Positions 10,407 to 19,538 are shown, counted from the first letter of the stretch. The stretch is 64,000 nt of DNA from Roseomonas acroporae (GCF_023223525.1 NZ_JALPRX010000068.1:1-64000), one strand, 5' to 3'. Translations and numbers: made by a program. The notes: generated by a model not told the origin, from the letters alone.

Positions 10407-11666
10407 CACCTCGTCCTCGTCCAGCCCGATGATGCCCTCGGCCGCCATCCGGCGTATCTCCGAGGCGCCGTAGCCGAGGCTGGCCAGCACCGCCATCGTG
10501 TCCTCGCCGACGCGCGGCGGCTGCCGGCGCAGGCCCGGCACCCCGCCGCCGATGTGCAGCGGCAGCAGCGGCAGCATGGCGCGGACCGACGCCGCCGGGT
10601 CCGCCCCGGCCAGCGCCACCTCGGCGAGGCCGCCGCTGGCCTGCAGGTGCGGGTCGGCGGCCAGCTCCTCGGGCCGCGCCACGGGCGCGCAGGGGATCAG
10701 CGCCGCGCGGCAACGCTCCAGCACCGTCGCCACCGGCAGCGGCGCCAGCACCGCCCGGATCGGCGGCAGCAGCGTCTCGCGCGCCCGCACGCGGTCGTTG
10801 TTGGTGGCCAGGGCGGGGTCGTCGGCCAGCGCCGGCAGGCCGAAGGCGGCGCAGAAGCGCGGCCACTGGGCGTCGCTGGTGACGCCGACGAAGACCTGGC
10901 CGTCGGCCGCGGCGAACACGTCGTAGACGGCCCAGGCGCTGCGCCGCTCGGTCATGGGCGGGGTGGGCTCGCCGCTCAGCGCCGCGGCGGCCATGTGCTG
11001 CGCCATCAGGAAGCCCACCGCCTCGAACAGCGCGCTGTGGACCTTCTGGCCGAGGCCGGTGCCGTCGCGCTGGCGCAGCGCGGCGAGGATGCCGATCGCG
11101 CCGAACAGGCCGCCCATCACGTCCACCACGCTGGCGCCGGCGCGCAGCGGCTGGCCGGGCGGGCCGGTCATGTAGGCGAGGCCGCCCTGCATCTGCGCCA
11201 CCTCGTCCAGCGAGGGCAGGTGCTCGTAGGGGCCGGGCAGGTAGCCCTTGAGCGCGCAGTAGATCAGGCGCGGGTTCAGCGCGTGCAGCGGCTCCCAGCC
11301 CAGGCCCAGCCGGTCCATCGTGCCGGGGGCGAAATTCTCCAGCAGCACGTCCGCGGTGCGCACGAGGCGCTCGATCACCCGCTTCCCCTCGGGGTGCTTG
11401 AGGTCCACCGCCAGGCTGGCCTTGTTGCGGTTGTAGGTGCCGAAGAAGCCGGCGCCGAAGCCGACGAGCTGGCGCGTGCGCTCGCCGCCCGGCGGCTCGA
11501 TGCGGATCACCTCGGCGCCGAGATCGGCCAGCACCAGCCCGCAGGAAGGGCCCATGACGGTATGGCCGAAATCCAGCACCCTGAGGCCGCAGAGCGGCGA
11601 CGCATCCGGCGTGCCGCAATCCTCCTGCTCGTCCGTTGCCGGGGCCGGGGTCGGGACAAGGGCCAT
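10404..11666 (-). CDS. CaiB/BaiF family (class III) CoA-transferase
   Basis: About 420 residues. These enzymes move CoA between organic acids through an aspartyl-CoA intermediate. The N-terminal LRVLDFGHTVMGPSCGLVLA and DLGAEVIRIEPPGGE are hallmarks, NRNKASLAVDLKHPEG binds CoA, and the aspartate in VVDVMGGLFG is at the catalytic position. The start at 11666 (MALVPTP) follows AGGTAG; an ATG 12 codons upstream (11702) would add VAQSIVFAGR-type residues and is less likely because that stretch is AT-rich and leader-like. It is convergent with the MmgE/PrpD-NeuD pair. The stop codon lies in the R2 repeat. Substrate unknown. Confidence 0.92.
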   Translation of the reverse strand: MALVPTPAPATDEQEDCGTPDASPLCGLRVLDFGHTVMGPSCGLVLADLGAEVIRIEPPGGERTRQLVGFGAGFFGTYNRNKASLAVDLKHPEGKRVIERLVRTADVLLENFAPGTMDRLGLGWEPLHALNPRLIYCALKGYLPGPYEHLPSLDEVAQMQGGLAYMTGPPGQPLRAGASVVDVMGGLFGAIGILAALRQRDGTGLGQKVHSALFEAVGFLMAQHMAAAALSGEPTPPMTERRSAWAVYDVFAAADGQVFVGVTSDAQWPRFCAAFGLPALADDPALATNNDRVRARETLLPPIRAVLAPLPVATVLERCRAALIPCAPVARPEELAADPHLQASGGLAEVALAGADPAASVRAMLPLLPLHIGGGVPGLRRQPPRVGEDTMAVLASLGYGASEIRRMAAEGIIGLDEDEV

Positions 11667-11875
11667 TCTACCTGCAAAAACAATGGATTGAGCAACGAGC
11701 ATGACGCGGCCGGCAGCGCGCCGTCAACCCGCGATCCGGTGAGGTGCGAAGGCCGCCAGGGAATGTCCGCCCCAGGGCGTGATGCGGGGAGCGGCGAGGG
11801 GGATGGCGGGGGATTTCGCGTGCCGGAGCAGGATCGGAGGCGATTCAGGGTCTTGCCGTGATCGTGCGGGCCGCC

Positions 11876-12604
11876 TCACGCCGCCAGGAAGCCGATCCGG
11901 TCCTCCTCCAGCACGCCGCAGGTGAGCGGCCCGCCGGACCAGGCGGCGGTATCGAGGTTGATGCGGTTGGCGCGTATCTCCGGCGCGGCGCGCGCCGTGT
12001 GGCCGTGCACCACCACGGCGCCGTGCGCGGCCTCGCTGTGCAGGAAGCTGTTGCGGATGCGCAGCATGTCGTCGCGCGTCTGCCGCTCGATCGGCACGCC
12101 GGGGCGGATGCCGGCATGCACGAACAGGTAGCCGCCTTCCCGGTGGCAGAGGGCGAGGCCGCGCAGGAAGGCGAGGTGCGCGGCCGGGATCGCGGCCGAC
12201 CACGCCGCCGGCGTGCCGCCGGGGTCGAGCCCGTAGCTTTCCAGCGTCGGGCGGCCGCCGCACCAGAGCCAGTCCGCCACGTCCCCGGCGGCACCCGCGA
12301 GGGCGGCGAGCATCGCCTCCTCGTGGTTGCCCGTGAGGTTCAGCACCGGCACGCCGGGGACGGGCGGGCCGGCGCTGAGATGGGCCAGCACGCCGGCGCT
12401 GTCCGCGCCCTTGTCCACGTAGTCGCCGAGGTGCAGCAGCAGGGGCGATTCCGCGGGGCGCGCGCGCAGGTCGTCGGCGATCGCGGCGTGCAGCGTGGCG
12501 AGGCGCGCGGCGCAGCCGTGGATGTCGCCCACGGCGTAGATGCGCCGTCCGGGCGGCAGGCGGGCCGGGGCGGGCCGGAAGTCCGGCAGGCCGGGATGCG
12601 GCAC
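11876..12604 (-). CDS. Metallophosphoesterase (PPP-type serine/threonine phosphatase-like)
   Basis: The 242-residue protein carries the complete calcineurin-like metal site: GDIHG, GDYVDKG, GNHE, a histidine in LFVHAG and HGHT near the C-terminus. This order and length match bacterial PrpA/PP1-like phosphatases and ApaH-related enzymes. Family members remove phosphate from phosphoproteins or cleave dinucleoside tetraphosphates; sequence alone does not decide. It ends the minus-strand pair, starting just 1 bp after the stop of the ABC binding protein gene, so the two are probably co-transcribed although no functional link is evident. Confidence 0.9.
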   Translation of the reverse strand: MPHPGLPDFRPAPARLPPGRRIYAVGDIHGCAARLATLHAAIADDLRARPAESPLLLHLGDYVDKGADSAGVLAHLSAGPPVPGVPVLNLTGNHEEAMLAALAGAAGDVADWLWCGGRPTLESYGLDPGGTPAAWSAAIPAAHLAFLRGLALCHREGGYLFVHAGIRPGVPIERQTRDDMLRIRNSFLHSEAAHGAVVVHGHTARAAPEIRANRINLDTAAWSGGPLTCGVLEEDRIGFLAA

Positions 12605-12605
12605 G

Positions 12606-14189
12606 CTACGGCCCGAGCCGCGCCCGCAGCGGCGCCACCGCCGCCCCGGCCGGGGCGACGGTGAGCTGCCGCCCGCCCTGCCACTGCGTCACGTAGGGCC
12701 GCGCGCGCCCGTTCTGGCCGCGCTCGTCGAGGCGTGCCCCCCAGCCATTGGCCAGGGCATGCTCGGGAAGGTCGAGCGCCAGCAGCGCGGCGCGCAGCCG
12801 GTCCTTGTCGGCGGCGCCGGCGCGCTGCCAGGCCTCGAACACGATGCGCGCGCCGACGTAGCTGGCCAGCGAGTGGCCGGAACGCGGGTCGCTGCCGTAC
12901 TTGCGCCGGTACGCCTCGACGAAGGGACCGATCGCCGGCGCGATCTGCTCGCCCACCTCGAACTGCGGCACGTCCACGTTCAGCGTGCCGTCGAAGTCGG
13001 GCCCGACCGCGCGCGCCGTGTCGCCGAAGGCGTAGCCGGCGCCGAGGCCGATCACCATGCGCGGCCGCCAGCCGGCCTCGCGCATGGCGCGGTAGAGCAG
13101 CACGATGTCGTTCTGCTGGCCGTGGTGCAGCACCAGCTCGGTCCGCACACCCTGCAGGCGCTGCACGAGGCTCGCCAGCTCCGCCGGCCGGGCGGCGTAG
13201 GACAGGCGCTCGGGCGCCGGCAACGCGGCATCCCGCAGCCTCGTCTCCAGCGCGGCGGCCAGGCTCTGCCCGTCCAGCGTGTCCTCGTGCAGCACGGCGG
13301 TGCGCATGGTCTCGGCGGGCAGGCCGAGCAGCGGGGCGAGCGGGCCGGTGATCGTCTCGACCGCCTCGCGCGCGAGGTCGGCGGCGCGCGGGCCGGTGCG
13401 GAAGGTGTAGCGGAAGCCGCGCTCGGTGATCGCGTCGGCGACCGCGTTCAGCTCGAAGTAGGGCAGGCCCTGCAGCTCCGCGAGCTGCGAGGCGGCGAAG
13501 CCGACGGCCGAGACCGCGCTGCCGAACACGCAGCCCACCCGCTCCGCGCCGGCCAGCCGGCGCAGCTCGGCCTGGGCCTGGGTGCCGTCGGCGGCGTCGC
13601 CCCGGATCAGCCGGATCGGGCGCCCCAGCAGCCCGGCCGGCGGGGGCGCGACAGCCTGGACGCCGCCTCCCTGGCTGCCGGTTCCCTGGCTGCCACCCCC
13701 TTGCGCACCCTGGGCGCCCGCCCCCTGGCCAACACCCCCCTGGCCAACACCCCCCTGGCCAGCACTCCCCTGGGCACTCGCCGGGCCGGCGGCGGGATTG
13801 CCGCCCGCCGGGCCGCCCATCGGGCCACCCATTGGGCCGGTCGTCGGACCGCCGCTTTGGCCGGTGCCACCTTGGCCGGTGCCGCCATGCCCCGGCGCGG
13901 CCATGCCTGCCGCCGGCGCCGCGCCCGGCAGGCCGGCATTACGCTCCTCCACGGCCAGTTCCAGCCCGCGGAAGCTTTCGTCACCCAGGACGGCGAGGTT
14001 GCCGGAGAAGGGGAACAGCGCGCCGAGGCGGTACTCGCCACCGGCGGCGCCCGCCGGCGCGCCGCCCGCCCCGCCCGTGGCGCCGGCCTGGGCATGGACC
14101 CGGCGGATGGCGGGAATCGACAGGCCGCCCGCGACCAGTCCGCCCAGCACGCCGCGGCGGCGCCAGGGCCGGTCGTGGATCGCGGGCAT
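12606..14189 (-). CDS. ABC transporter substrate-binding protein (type I periplasmic fold) with large Gly/Gln loop insertion
   Basis: The 527-residue protein has a twin-arginine-like signal (RPWRRRGVLGGLVAGGL, cut near VHAQA) and the branched-chain amino acid/urea type binding fold (YRLGALFPFSGNLAVLGDES, later GQQNDIVLLYRAMREAGW and SLASYVGARIVFEAWQ). The family is normally 380-420 residues. The excess is a low-complexity block at residues about 88-185, built from G-Q-G, GGP and GVGQG repeats, lying between EERN and GLLGRPIRL, which are adjacent in ordinary members. The rest of the protein looks intact, so it is likely functional. No permease or ATPase gene accompanies it. Confidence 0.88.
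   Translation of the reverse strand: MPAIHDRPWRRRGVLGGLVAGGLSIPAIRRVHAQAGATGGAGGAPAGAAGGEYRLGALFPFSGNLAVLGDESFRGLELAVEERNAGLPGAAPAAGMAAPGHGGTGQGGTGQSGGPTTGPMGGPMGGPAGGNPAAGPASAQGSAGQGGVGQGGVGQGAGAQGAQGGGSQGTGSQGGGVQAVAPPPAGLLGRPIRLIRGDAADGTQAQAELRRLAGAERVGCVFGSAVSAVGFAASQLAELQGLPYFELNAVADAITERGFRYTFRTGPRAADLAREAVETITGPLAPLLGLPAETMRTAVLHEDTLDGQSLAAALETRLRDAALPAPERLSYAARPAELASLVQRLQGVRTELVLHHGQQNDIVLLYRAMREAGWRPRMVIGLGAGYAFGDTARAVGPDFDGTLNVDVPQFEVGEQIAPAIGPFVEAYRRKYGSDPRSGHSLASYVGARIVFEAWQRAGAADKDRLRAALLALDLPEHALANGWGARLDERGQNGRARPYVTQWQGGRQLTVAPAGAAVAPLRARLGP
13637..13928 (-). repeat. In-frame low-complexity expansion inside the ABC binding protein
   Basis: This stretch encodes about 97 residues of Gly, Gln, Pro, Ala and Ser. 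It includes a 15-bp tandem repeat (CCAACACCCCCCTGG at 13729-13743 and 13744-13758, a degenerate third to 13773) and shorter repeats near 13818-13890. It appears to be a slippage-driven expansion of one surface loop. Confidence 0.75.
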
Positions 14190-14773
14190 CTCATCTCCTT
14201 GGCGAGAGGGCGGTGGCGGCGAGCCGGAAGGCGGCGGGGGAGACGGAGAGGCACGCCGGCCCGATGTTCCGCCGCTGCGCCGCCGCTGGCAACCCTGTCC
14301 GGCCGGCGGCCCCGTGCCGTCCCGTCGTGGCCGCCCGTCTCGGCCGCTCCGTCTCGGCCATCCGGTCCCGGCGGCCAGGGTGGGCGGCCAGAACGGGCGG
14401 CCGCGCGTCGCCGGCGCCTCCTCACGCCGGGCGTATCGGCCCGGCGGCCCGGAAGATGCGCGAAGACAGAGGGCTGAACGGTTCCCGCCCGACTCGGTCG
14501 GGCCGGAACGGTGCCGGGCGCCGCCGCCCCACCCTGCCCCCCCAGCGGGAGCCCTGCCGTCCCGGGATCAGCCGTGCCGGGATCCGTTTCCCGGCGGGGG
14601 CGGCCTCCCTTGACGGGAGCGGTGGCGGCGCGGAACCTCCGCGCCCGCCGGCGAACCGGGGGCGCCGGGCGGTCGTTTCCCGCGTCTCGTGGACCCGGCG
14701 GCCGGCGCCGGCGGTATCGGCGGCGGCGGATGGCCGCCGCATCGCGCCGGCCCCGGTGAGGAAGGACAAGGCG
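14190..14773. other. Intergenic region with a degenerate R1 element
   Basis: This 584-bp gap separates the divergent binding-protein and quinone oxidoreductase genes. Positions about 14411-14516 hold a degenerate plus-oriented copy of the dispersed R1 element (GCCGGGCGTATCGGCCCGGCG, then CCCGGAAGATGCGCGAAGAC, then an inverted pair GAACGGTTCCCGCC / GGGCCGGAACGGT). The rest is very GC-rich with repeated CGGCC motifs and no gene. The last bases carry the ribosome-binding site GAGGAAGGA for the next gene. Confidence 0.55.
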
Positions 14774-15790
14774 ATGGCCGCACTGCCCGAGACGATGCTC
14801 TACATGGCGCATGGCGAGGGTGGCCCGCCCGAGGTGCTGCGCCCGGCCACCGCCCCCCTCCCCCATCCCGGCCCCGGCGAGCTGCTGATCCGCGTGCTCG
14901 CCGCCGGGGTGAACCGGCCGGAGGTGGCGCAGCGCCAGGGCGCCTACCCGCCGCCGCCGGGCGCCAGCCCGATCCTGGGGCTGGAGGCGGCCGGCGAGGT
15001 GGCGGCGCTGGGCGAGGGCGTGACCGGCTGGCGGGTGGGCGACCGGGTCTGCGCCCTCTGCAACGGCGGCGCCTACGCGGAATACGTGGTGGCGCCGGCG
15101 ACGCAGGCCCTGCCCTGGCCGCGCGGCTACGACGCGCTGCGCGCCGCGGCGCTGCCCGAGACCTACTTCACCGTCTGGGTGAACGTGTTCGGCCACGGGC
15201 GCCTCCAGGCCGGCGAGACGCTGCTGGTGCATGGCGGCACCTCGGGCATCGGCATCACCGCGATCCAGCTCGCCAAGGCGTTCGGCGCGACGGTGTACGC
15301 GACCGCCGGCAGCGCGGCGAAGTGCGAGGCGATGCTGAAGCTCGGCGCCGACGCGGCGATCGACTACCGCGCGCAGGACTTCGTCGAGGAGGTGCGCCGC
15401 CTGACCGGCAAGCGCGGCGTGGACGTGGTGCTGGACATGGTGGGCGGCCCCTATTTCGGGCGCAACCTGCGCTGCCTCGGCGAGGGCGGCCGCCTCGTCA
15501 TCATCGCGACGCTGGGCGGGGCGGAGGCGGAGAAGGCCGATCTGCGGCCGATCATGCTGAAGCGCCTCGTCGTCACCGGCTCGACGCTCAGGCCGCGCAC
15601 CGCCGCCGAGAAGGGCGCGATCGCCGAGGCGCTGCGCGCGAAGGTCTGGCCGCTGCTGGAATCGGGCGCCGCCGCCGGGCCGGTGATCCACGCCACCTTC
15701 CCGCTGCGCGAGGCCGCCGAGGCGCACCGGCTGATGGAGAGCAGCGCGCATATCGGCAAGATCGTGCTGCGCGTCGCCGACGGGGCATGA
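14774..15790 (+). CDS. NAD(P)H:quinone oxidoreductase (zeta-crystallin/MDR family)
   Basis: The 338-residue soluble enzyme reduces quinones or activated alkenes with NAD(P)H. It has the groES-like N-terminal domain (LIRVLAAGVNRPEVAQRQG, PPPGASPILGLEAAGEV) and the cofactor motif HGGTSGIGITAIQLAKAFG. It lacks the zinc ligands of true alcohol dehydrogenases, as expected for the quinone oxidoreductase branch; PPPGASPILGLE is the usual PIG3-like signature. The ATG at 14774 follows GAGGAAGGACAAGGCG. A DMT exporter gene starts 10 bp after its stop, so the two are probably one transcript. Confidence 0.93.
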   Translation: MAALPETMLYMAHGEGGPPEVLRPATAPLPHPGPGELLIRVLAAGVNRPEVAQRQGAYPPPPGASPILGLEAAGEVAALGEGVTGWRVGDRVCALCNGGAYAEYVVAPATQALPWPRGYDALRAAALPETYFTVWVNVFGHGRLQAGETLLVHGGTSGIGITAIQLAKAFGATVYATAGSAAKCEAMLKLGADAAIDYRAQDFVEEVRRLTGKRGVDVVLDMVGGPYFGRNLRCLGEGGRLVIIATLGGAEAEKADLRPIMLKRLVVTGSTLRPRTAAEKGAIAEALRAKVWPLLESGAAAGPVIHATFPLREAAEAHRLMESSAHIGKIVLRVADGA

Positions 15791-15800
15791 GCATCGGGGC

Positions 15801-16844
15801 ATGAGCACGCGGGCGACGGCACGGCCGGGGGCCACCCCGCCGGCCCCGGCCGGCGCGCCGCTGCCGGCCCGGATGCCGGTCATGCCGCCGCCGGCCGCCT
15901 CGGCATTGGCCACCCCGGCATTGGCCGCCTCGGCACCGCTCGCCCCGACGCCGGCCGCGACGGCCGGCCCGGGCGGGAACGGCGCGGCCTACCGGCTGCT
16001 CGCCCTCGCCGTGCTGCTGTTCGGCGGCGTCTGGCCGATCACCAAGTCGGCGCTGGCGGATGCGACGCCGCTCTGGTTCGCCACCGGGCGGGCCGGCTTC
16101 GCGGCGCTCGGGCTGATGGCGCTGGTGGCGTGGCAGGGCAGGCTGCGCCTGCCCGCCCGCGAGGACTGGCCGGTGGTGGCGGCGATCGGGCTGCTGCAGC
16201 TCGCGGGCTTCTTCTCGCTCGGCCACCTGGCGCTGGCGCTGGTGCCGGCGGGGCGGACGGCGGTGGTCGCCAACGCCACCACCATCTGGGTGGTGCCGCT
16301 CTCCGTGCTGCTGCTGGGCGAGCGGATGACGCCGCGCCGCTGGCTGGCGGGCGGGCTCGGCCTGCTCGGCGTCGCGTCGCTGGCGGGGCTGTTCACGCCC
16401 GGGGCGATGGGGGGTGGTGCCGGATCGCCGCTCGGCTACGCGCTGCTGCTCGGCGCGGCGCTGTCCTGGAGCCTCGCCATCGTGGCGCTGCGGGCGCGGC
16501 CGCCGCGGCGGCCGGTGGTCGAGCTGCTGCCCTGGTGCTTCGTGCTGGCCGCGCTGGTGCTGGGGGCGCTGGCGCTGTGGCGGGAGCCGGCGGGCGGCAT
16601 CGGCCGGTCGAGCTGGCCGGCGCTGCTGTTCGTGGGGCTGGTGGCGGCGCCGCTCGGCACCTGGGCCACGGTGGAGGTGCAGCGGCGGCTCTCGCCGCTC
16701 GCCTGCTCGGTCGGCTTTTTGCTGATGCCGGTGGTGGGGCTGCTGCTCGCGGCGGCGTGGCTGGGCGAGGCGCTGGGGCCGGACGTGCTGGCGGGCACGG
16801 CGCTGATCGTGGCGAGCGTCGCGATCATGGCGCGGGAGCGATAG
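15801..16844 (+). CDS. DMT/EamA-family permease
   Basis: The 347-residue inner-membrane protein has ten predicted hydrophobic segments in two EamA repeats (LLALAVLLFGGVWPITKSAL opens repeat one, YALLLGAALSWSLAIVALRA opens repeat two), and ends with LIVASVAIMARE. Family members export amino acids, purines or other metabolites. The first 60 residues are an Ala/Pro-rich disordered extension not usual in the family; an internal start is possible but no strong one is seen. It follows the quinone oxidoreductase by 10 bp. Substrate unknown. Confidence 0.88.
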   Translation: MSTRATARPGATPPAPAGAPLPARMPVMPPPAASALATPALAASAPLAPTPAATAGPGGNGAAYRLLALAVLLFGGVWPITKSALADATPLWFATGRAGFAALGLMALVAWQGRLRLPAREDWPVVAAIGLLQLAGFFSLGHLALALVPAGRTAVVANATTIWVVPLSVLLLGERMTPRRWLAGGLGLLGVASLAGLFTPGAMGGGAGSPLGYALLLGAALSWSLAIVALRARPPRRPVVELLPWCFVLAALVLGALALWREPAGGIGRSSWPALLFVGLVAAPLGTWATVEVQRRLSPLACSVGFLLMPVVGLLLAAAWLGEALGPDVLAGTALIVASVAIMARER

Positions 16845-16953
16845 GCCGGAGCGTGGCGCGGGCGCGGCACGGGGCCGTGGCACGTGCCCGCCGCGGCAGG
16901 CATGATCCACGCCGGCCTCCGAACGGCGCGACGAACAGGGGAACGGGTACGGC

Positions 16954-17736
16954 ATGCGTCTGAACATGGTCGAATTCGGCGCCGGGGCGGGCGATGCCGT
17001 CCCGCTGGTGCTGCTGCACGGGCTGTTCGGCATGGCGGCGAATTTCGGCCAGGTGCAGAAGCGGCTGGCCGCGCGCCGGCGCGTGCTGGCCTTCGACCTG
17101 CGCAACCACGGCCATTCGCCGCACGCATCGGCGATGGACTACCCGACCATGGCCGAAGACGTGGCGGAGAGCATGGCGGCGGCGGGCGTCGGGCAGGCCG
17201 CCGTGCTCGGCCACAGCATGGGCGGCAAGGTGGCGATGTCGCTGGCGCTGGCGCACCCGGGGCGCGTGGCGCGGCTGCTCGTGGCCGACATCGCGCCCGT
17301 CCCCTACCGCCCCACCTTCGGCGCCTATGCCGAGGCGATGCGGCGCATCCCGCTGCGGCCGGGCCTGAACCGGCGCGAGGCCTCGGCGGCGCTGGAATCG
17401 GCGGTGCCGGAGGCCGGGGTGCGCGCCTTCCTGCTGCAGGGCATGCGCTTCGACACGGACCCGCCGCAATGGCGCATCGGCCTCGACGAGATCGCCGGCG
17501 CGATCCCTTCGATCGTGGACGTGGCGCCGGTGCCGCCGGGCGCGCGCTACGAGGGACCGACCCTGTTCCTCCGCGGCGAGCGTTCCGACTACGTGCGCGC
17601 GCGGGACCACGAGGCGATCCGGGCGCTGTTCCCCAACGCCGCCTTCGAGACGCTGCCCGGGGCCGGGCACTGGCTGCACGCCGAGAACCCCGACGGCTTC
17701 GTCGCGGCGGTGGAGCGGTTCCTCGATGCCGGCTGA
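16954..17736 (+). CDS. Alpha/beta hydrolase (YbfF-like esterase)
   Basis: The 260-residue protein has the alpha/beta hydrolase fold: the oxyanion region LVLLHGLFGMAANF, nucleophile elbow LGHSMGGKVAM, an aspartate in the RGERSDYV loop and the catalytic histidine in GAGHWLHAE. The sequence resembles the YbfF group that hydrolyses short acyl esters or acyl-CoAs. The next gene (C39-like) overlaps its 3' end by 11 bp, so translation is coupled. It is cytoplasmic; no signal peptide. Confidence 0.92.
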   Translation: MRLNMVEFGAGAGDAVPLVLLHGLFGMAANFGQVQKRLAARRRVLAFDLRNHGHSPHASAMDYPTMAEDVAESMAAAGVGQAAVLGHSMGGKVAMSLALAHPGRVARLLVADIAPVPYRPTFGAYAEAMRRIPLRPGLNRREASAALESAVPEAGVRAFLLQGMRFDTDPPQWRIGLDEIAGAIPSIVDVAPVPPGARYEGPTLFLRGERSDYVRARDHEAIRALFPNAAFETLPGAGHWLHAENPDGFVAAVERFLDAG

Positions 17737-18562
17737 GGCGGCGGGCGCGGCCGATGTCGGGCCGGGCGGCGGCGGGGCCGGCCGGCGGGCGGCGCGGGAG
17801 GGAGCCGGCGCGTCGGGCGCCCCGGGCGAGGCGGATGCGGCGCCCGGCAAAGGGGCGCCCGGCGGGGAGACGGCAGGCGGGGAGGCGGCAGGCGGGGAGG
17901 CGGCAGGCGGGGTGCCGGAGACGGCCTCGGCCGCAGGCACCGCCGGCCCCGCTTCGCGCCGGCCCGTGCCGTACTACGCGCAGTGGGAATCGCCCGAGCT
18001 GGTCGGCGCGATCGTCACCGGCCGGGCGACGGCGGCGCAGGATCCGCGCTGGCGGGAGTCGGGCGCGCGCAGCCTGGACGAGTACGTGCGCTGGTCGGGC
18101 CATGTCTGCGGCATGGCGTGCCTGAAGATGCTGCTCGCCGCGCGCACCGGCCGCGTCGAGCCGACGATCGCGCTGGCCCGGCGCGCCCTGCCGCACGGCG
18201 CCTATGTCGAGGAGGGCGAGTGGATACGTGGGCTGATCTACGCGCCCTTCGTGCGTTTCCTTGCCGACGAATTCGGCATCGCGGCGCGGGTGGTGACGGA
18301 GGTCACGGAAGCCGACCTGCCGGCGATCATGGCGGAGGCCGAGTTCTTCCTGGCCTCCGTGCACCCGGACATACGCTGGCCGGCGCACGAGCCGCCGGGG
18401 CGGGGCGGGCATCTGGTGCTGGTCACGGCGGCCTCGGCGGAGGCGGTGGTGTTCAGCAACCCGTCCGGGCACGACGCGGCGAGCCGGTCGGACGTGACGC
18501 TGCCGCTCGCGGTGTTCGGGCGGTTCTTCGCCGGGCGCGGCGTCGCGGTGCTGCCGGGCTGA
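17726..18562 (+). CDS. C39-like cysteine peptidase domain protein
   Basis: The 278-residue protein has about 78 residues of low-complexity Gly/Ala/Glu linker followed by a C39-type papain-like domain. The candidate nucleophile is Cys128 in HVCGMACLKMLL, the histidine is in GGHLVLVTAA (about 229) and the third residue is in NPSG. C39 domains classically cut double-glycine leaders, but stand-alone C39_2-type proteins are mostly uncharacterised. No signal peptide is seen. The linker contains three exact 15-bp repeats (17861-17905, encoding GGEAA or GGETA). It overlaps the alpha/beta hydrolase gene by 11 bp. Confidence 0.82.
   Translation: MPAEAAGAADVGPGGGGAGRRAAREGAGASGAPGEADAAPGKGAPGGETAGGEAAGGEAAGGVPETASAAGTAGPASRRPVPYYAQWESPELVGAIVTGRATAAQDPRWRESGARSLDEYVRWSGHVCGMACLKMLLAARTGRVEPTIALARRALPHGAYVEEGEWIRGLIYAPFVRFLADEFGIAARVVTEVTEADLPAIMAEAEFFLASVHPDIRWPAHEPPGRGGHLVLVTAASAEAVVFSNPSGHDAASRSDVTLPLAVFGRFFAGRGVAVLPG
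17861..17912 (+). repeat. 15-bp tandem repeat in the C39 protein linker
   Basis: The unit GGCGGGGAGGCGGCA occurs three times with one difference (17861, 17876, 17891) plus a partial copy. It is in frame and adds GGEAA units to a disordered linker. Confidence 0.85.
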
Positions 18563-18596
18563 GCGGGGCCGCGGCGGCGCGCCGGGCGCAAGCGCC

Positions 18597-19229
18597 CTAT
18601 GGCGGCTTGTAGGCGCTGCCCTTGGCGGCATCCGCCGCGCGCCAGAGATACCAGGCGGCGATGGAGCGGTGCGGCGCCCAGGCCCGGCCGAGCAGGCCCA
18701 GCGCCTTGGGCGTCGGCTGCGCCTCCAGCCCCGCCGCCACCTTCCAGCCCTCGCGCACGCCGAAATCGTCCACCGGCAGCACGTCCGGCCGGCCGAGGGT
18801 GAAGATCAGCAGCATCTCCACCGTCCAGCGGCCGACGCCGCGGATCGGCAGGAGGCGCTCGATGATCTGCTCGTCGTCGAGGCGGGCGCAGGCGCGGCGG
18901 GTGGGCACGATGCCGGCGGCGGCGTGGCGGGCGATGTCGCGGATCGCCGCCGTCTTGCTGCCGGAGAAGCCGCAGCCGTGCATCGCCTCGTCGGAGAGGG
19001 CGAGGACCTGGTCGGGGTCCGGGAAGGGCGCGCCCTCGGGGAACAGGGCGATGAAGCGGCCGAGGATCGCCTCGGCGGCGCGGCCGTGCACCTGCTGGTG
19101 GGCGATGGCGCGCACCAGCGCCTCGTAGGGCTCGCGCTTCACCGGCTTCAGGGTGCAGCGGCCGATCCGGTGGATCACCGGGGCCAGGACCTTGTCCTGC
19201 GACAGATGGGCGCGCGCCGCGCGACTCAT
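18597..19229 (-). CDS. DNA-3-methyladenine glycosylase II (AlkA-type, HhH-GPD)
   Basis: This 210-residue base-excision repair enzyme removes alkylated purines. The helix-hairpin-helix LLPIRGVGRWTVEMLLIF is followed by the catalytic aspartate in LPVDDFGVREG, the AlkA/HhH-GPD arrangement. ALVRAIAHQQVHGRAAEAIL is the conserved early helix. Length matches short bacterial AlkA proteins that lack the E. coli N-terminal domain. The ATG at 19229 follows AGGGAGG. It is divergent from the pirin gene. Confidence 0.93.
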   Translation of the reverse strand: MSRAARAHLSQDKVLAPVIHRIGRCTLKPVKREPYEALVRAIAHQQVHGRAAEAILGRFIALFPEGAPFPDPDQVLALSDEAMHGCGFSGSKTAAIRDIARHAAAGIVPTRRACARLDDEQIIERLLPIRGVGRWTVEMLLIFTLGRPDVLPVDDFGVREGWKVAAGLEAQPTPKALGLLGRAWAPHRSIAAWYLWRAADAAKGSAYKPP

Positions 19230-19538
19230 GCCGAGCCTCCCTCGCTGCGACGAGGCGTAGCGCGGACGGGGTCGCGCGTAAACGGAAGGGGAACAGGCGG
19301 GGCGCACGCCGCTGGCGCCCGATGCGTCGGACGGAGGCCCTGCTTCCCGCGACGCGGCGGGGGCCTTCGCGCGCCATGGCGCGGACGCACCGCCGGACGC
19401 GGCGCCGGCGGGACCGCGATGCGCCGTGGCCGGCGGTGCGTTCGGACAACAGCGGGTGAAGTGGGCGCCACCCCCCTTCCCTTCGGCGCGGCGGTGGCGA
19501 GGCTCGGCGGACAACGGCAACAGGGGATGCGCCGGGCG
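19230..19538. other. Divergent intergenic region between alkA and pirin genes
   Basis: 309 bp of GC-rich sequence with no gene. It must contain the start signals for both flanking divergent genes, but I cannot point to convincing -35/-10 boxes. A CAGGGG ribosome-binding site lies before the pirin start. Confidence 0.35.
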
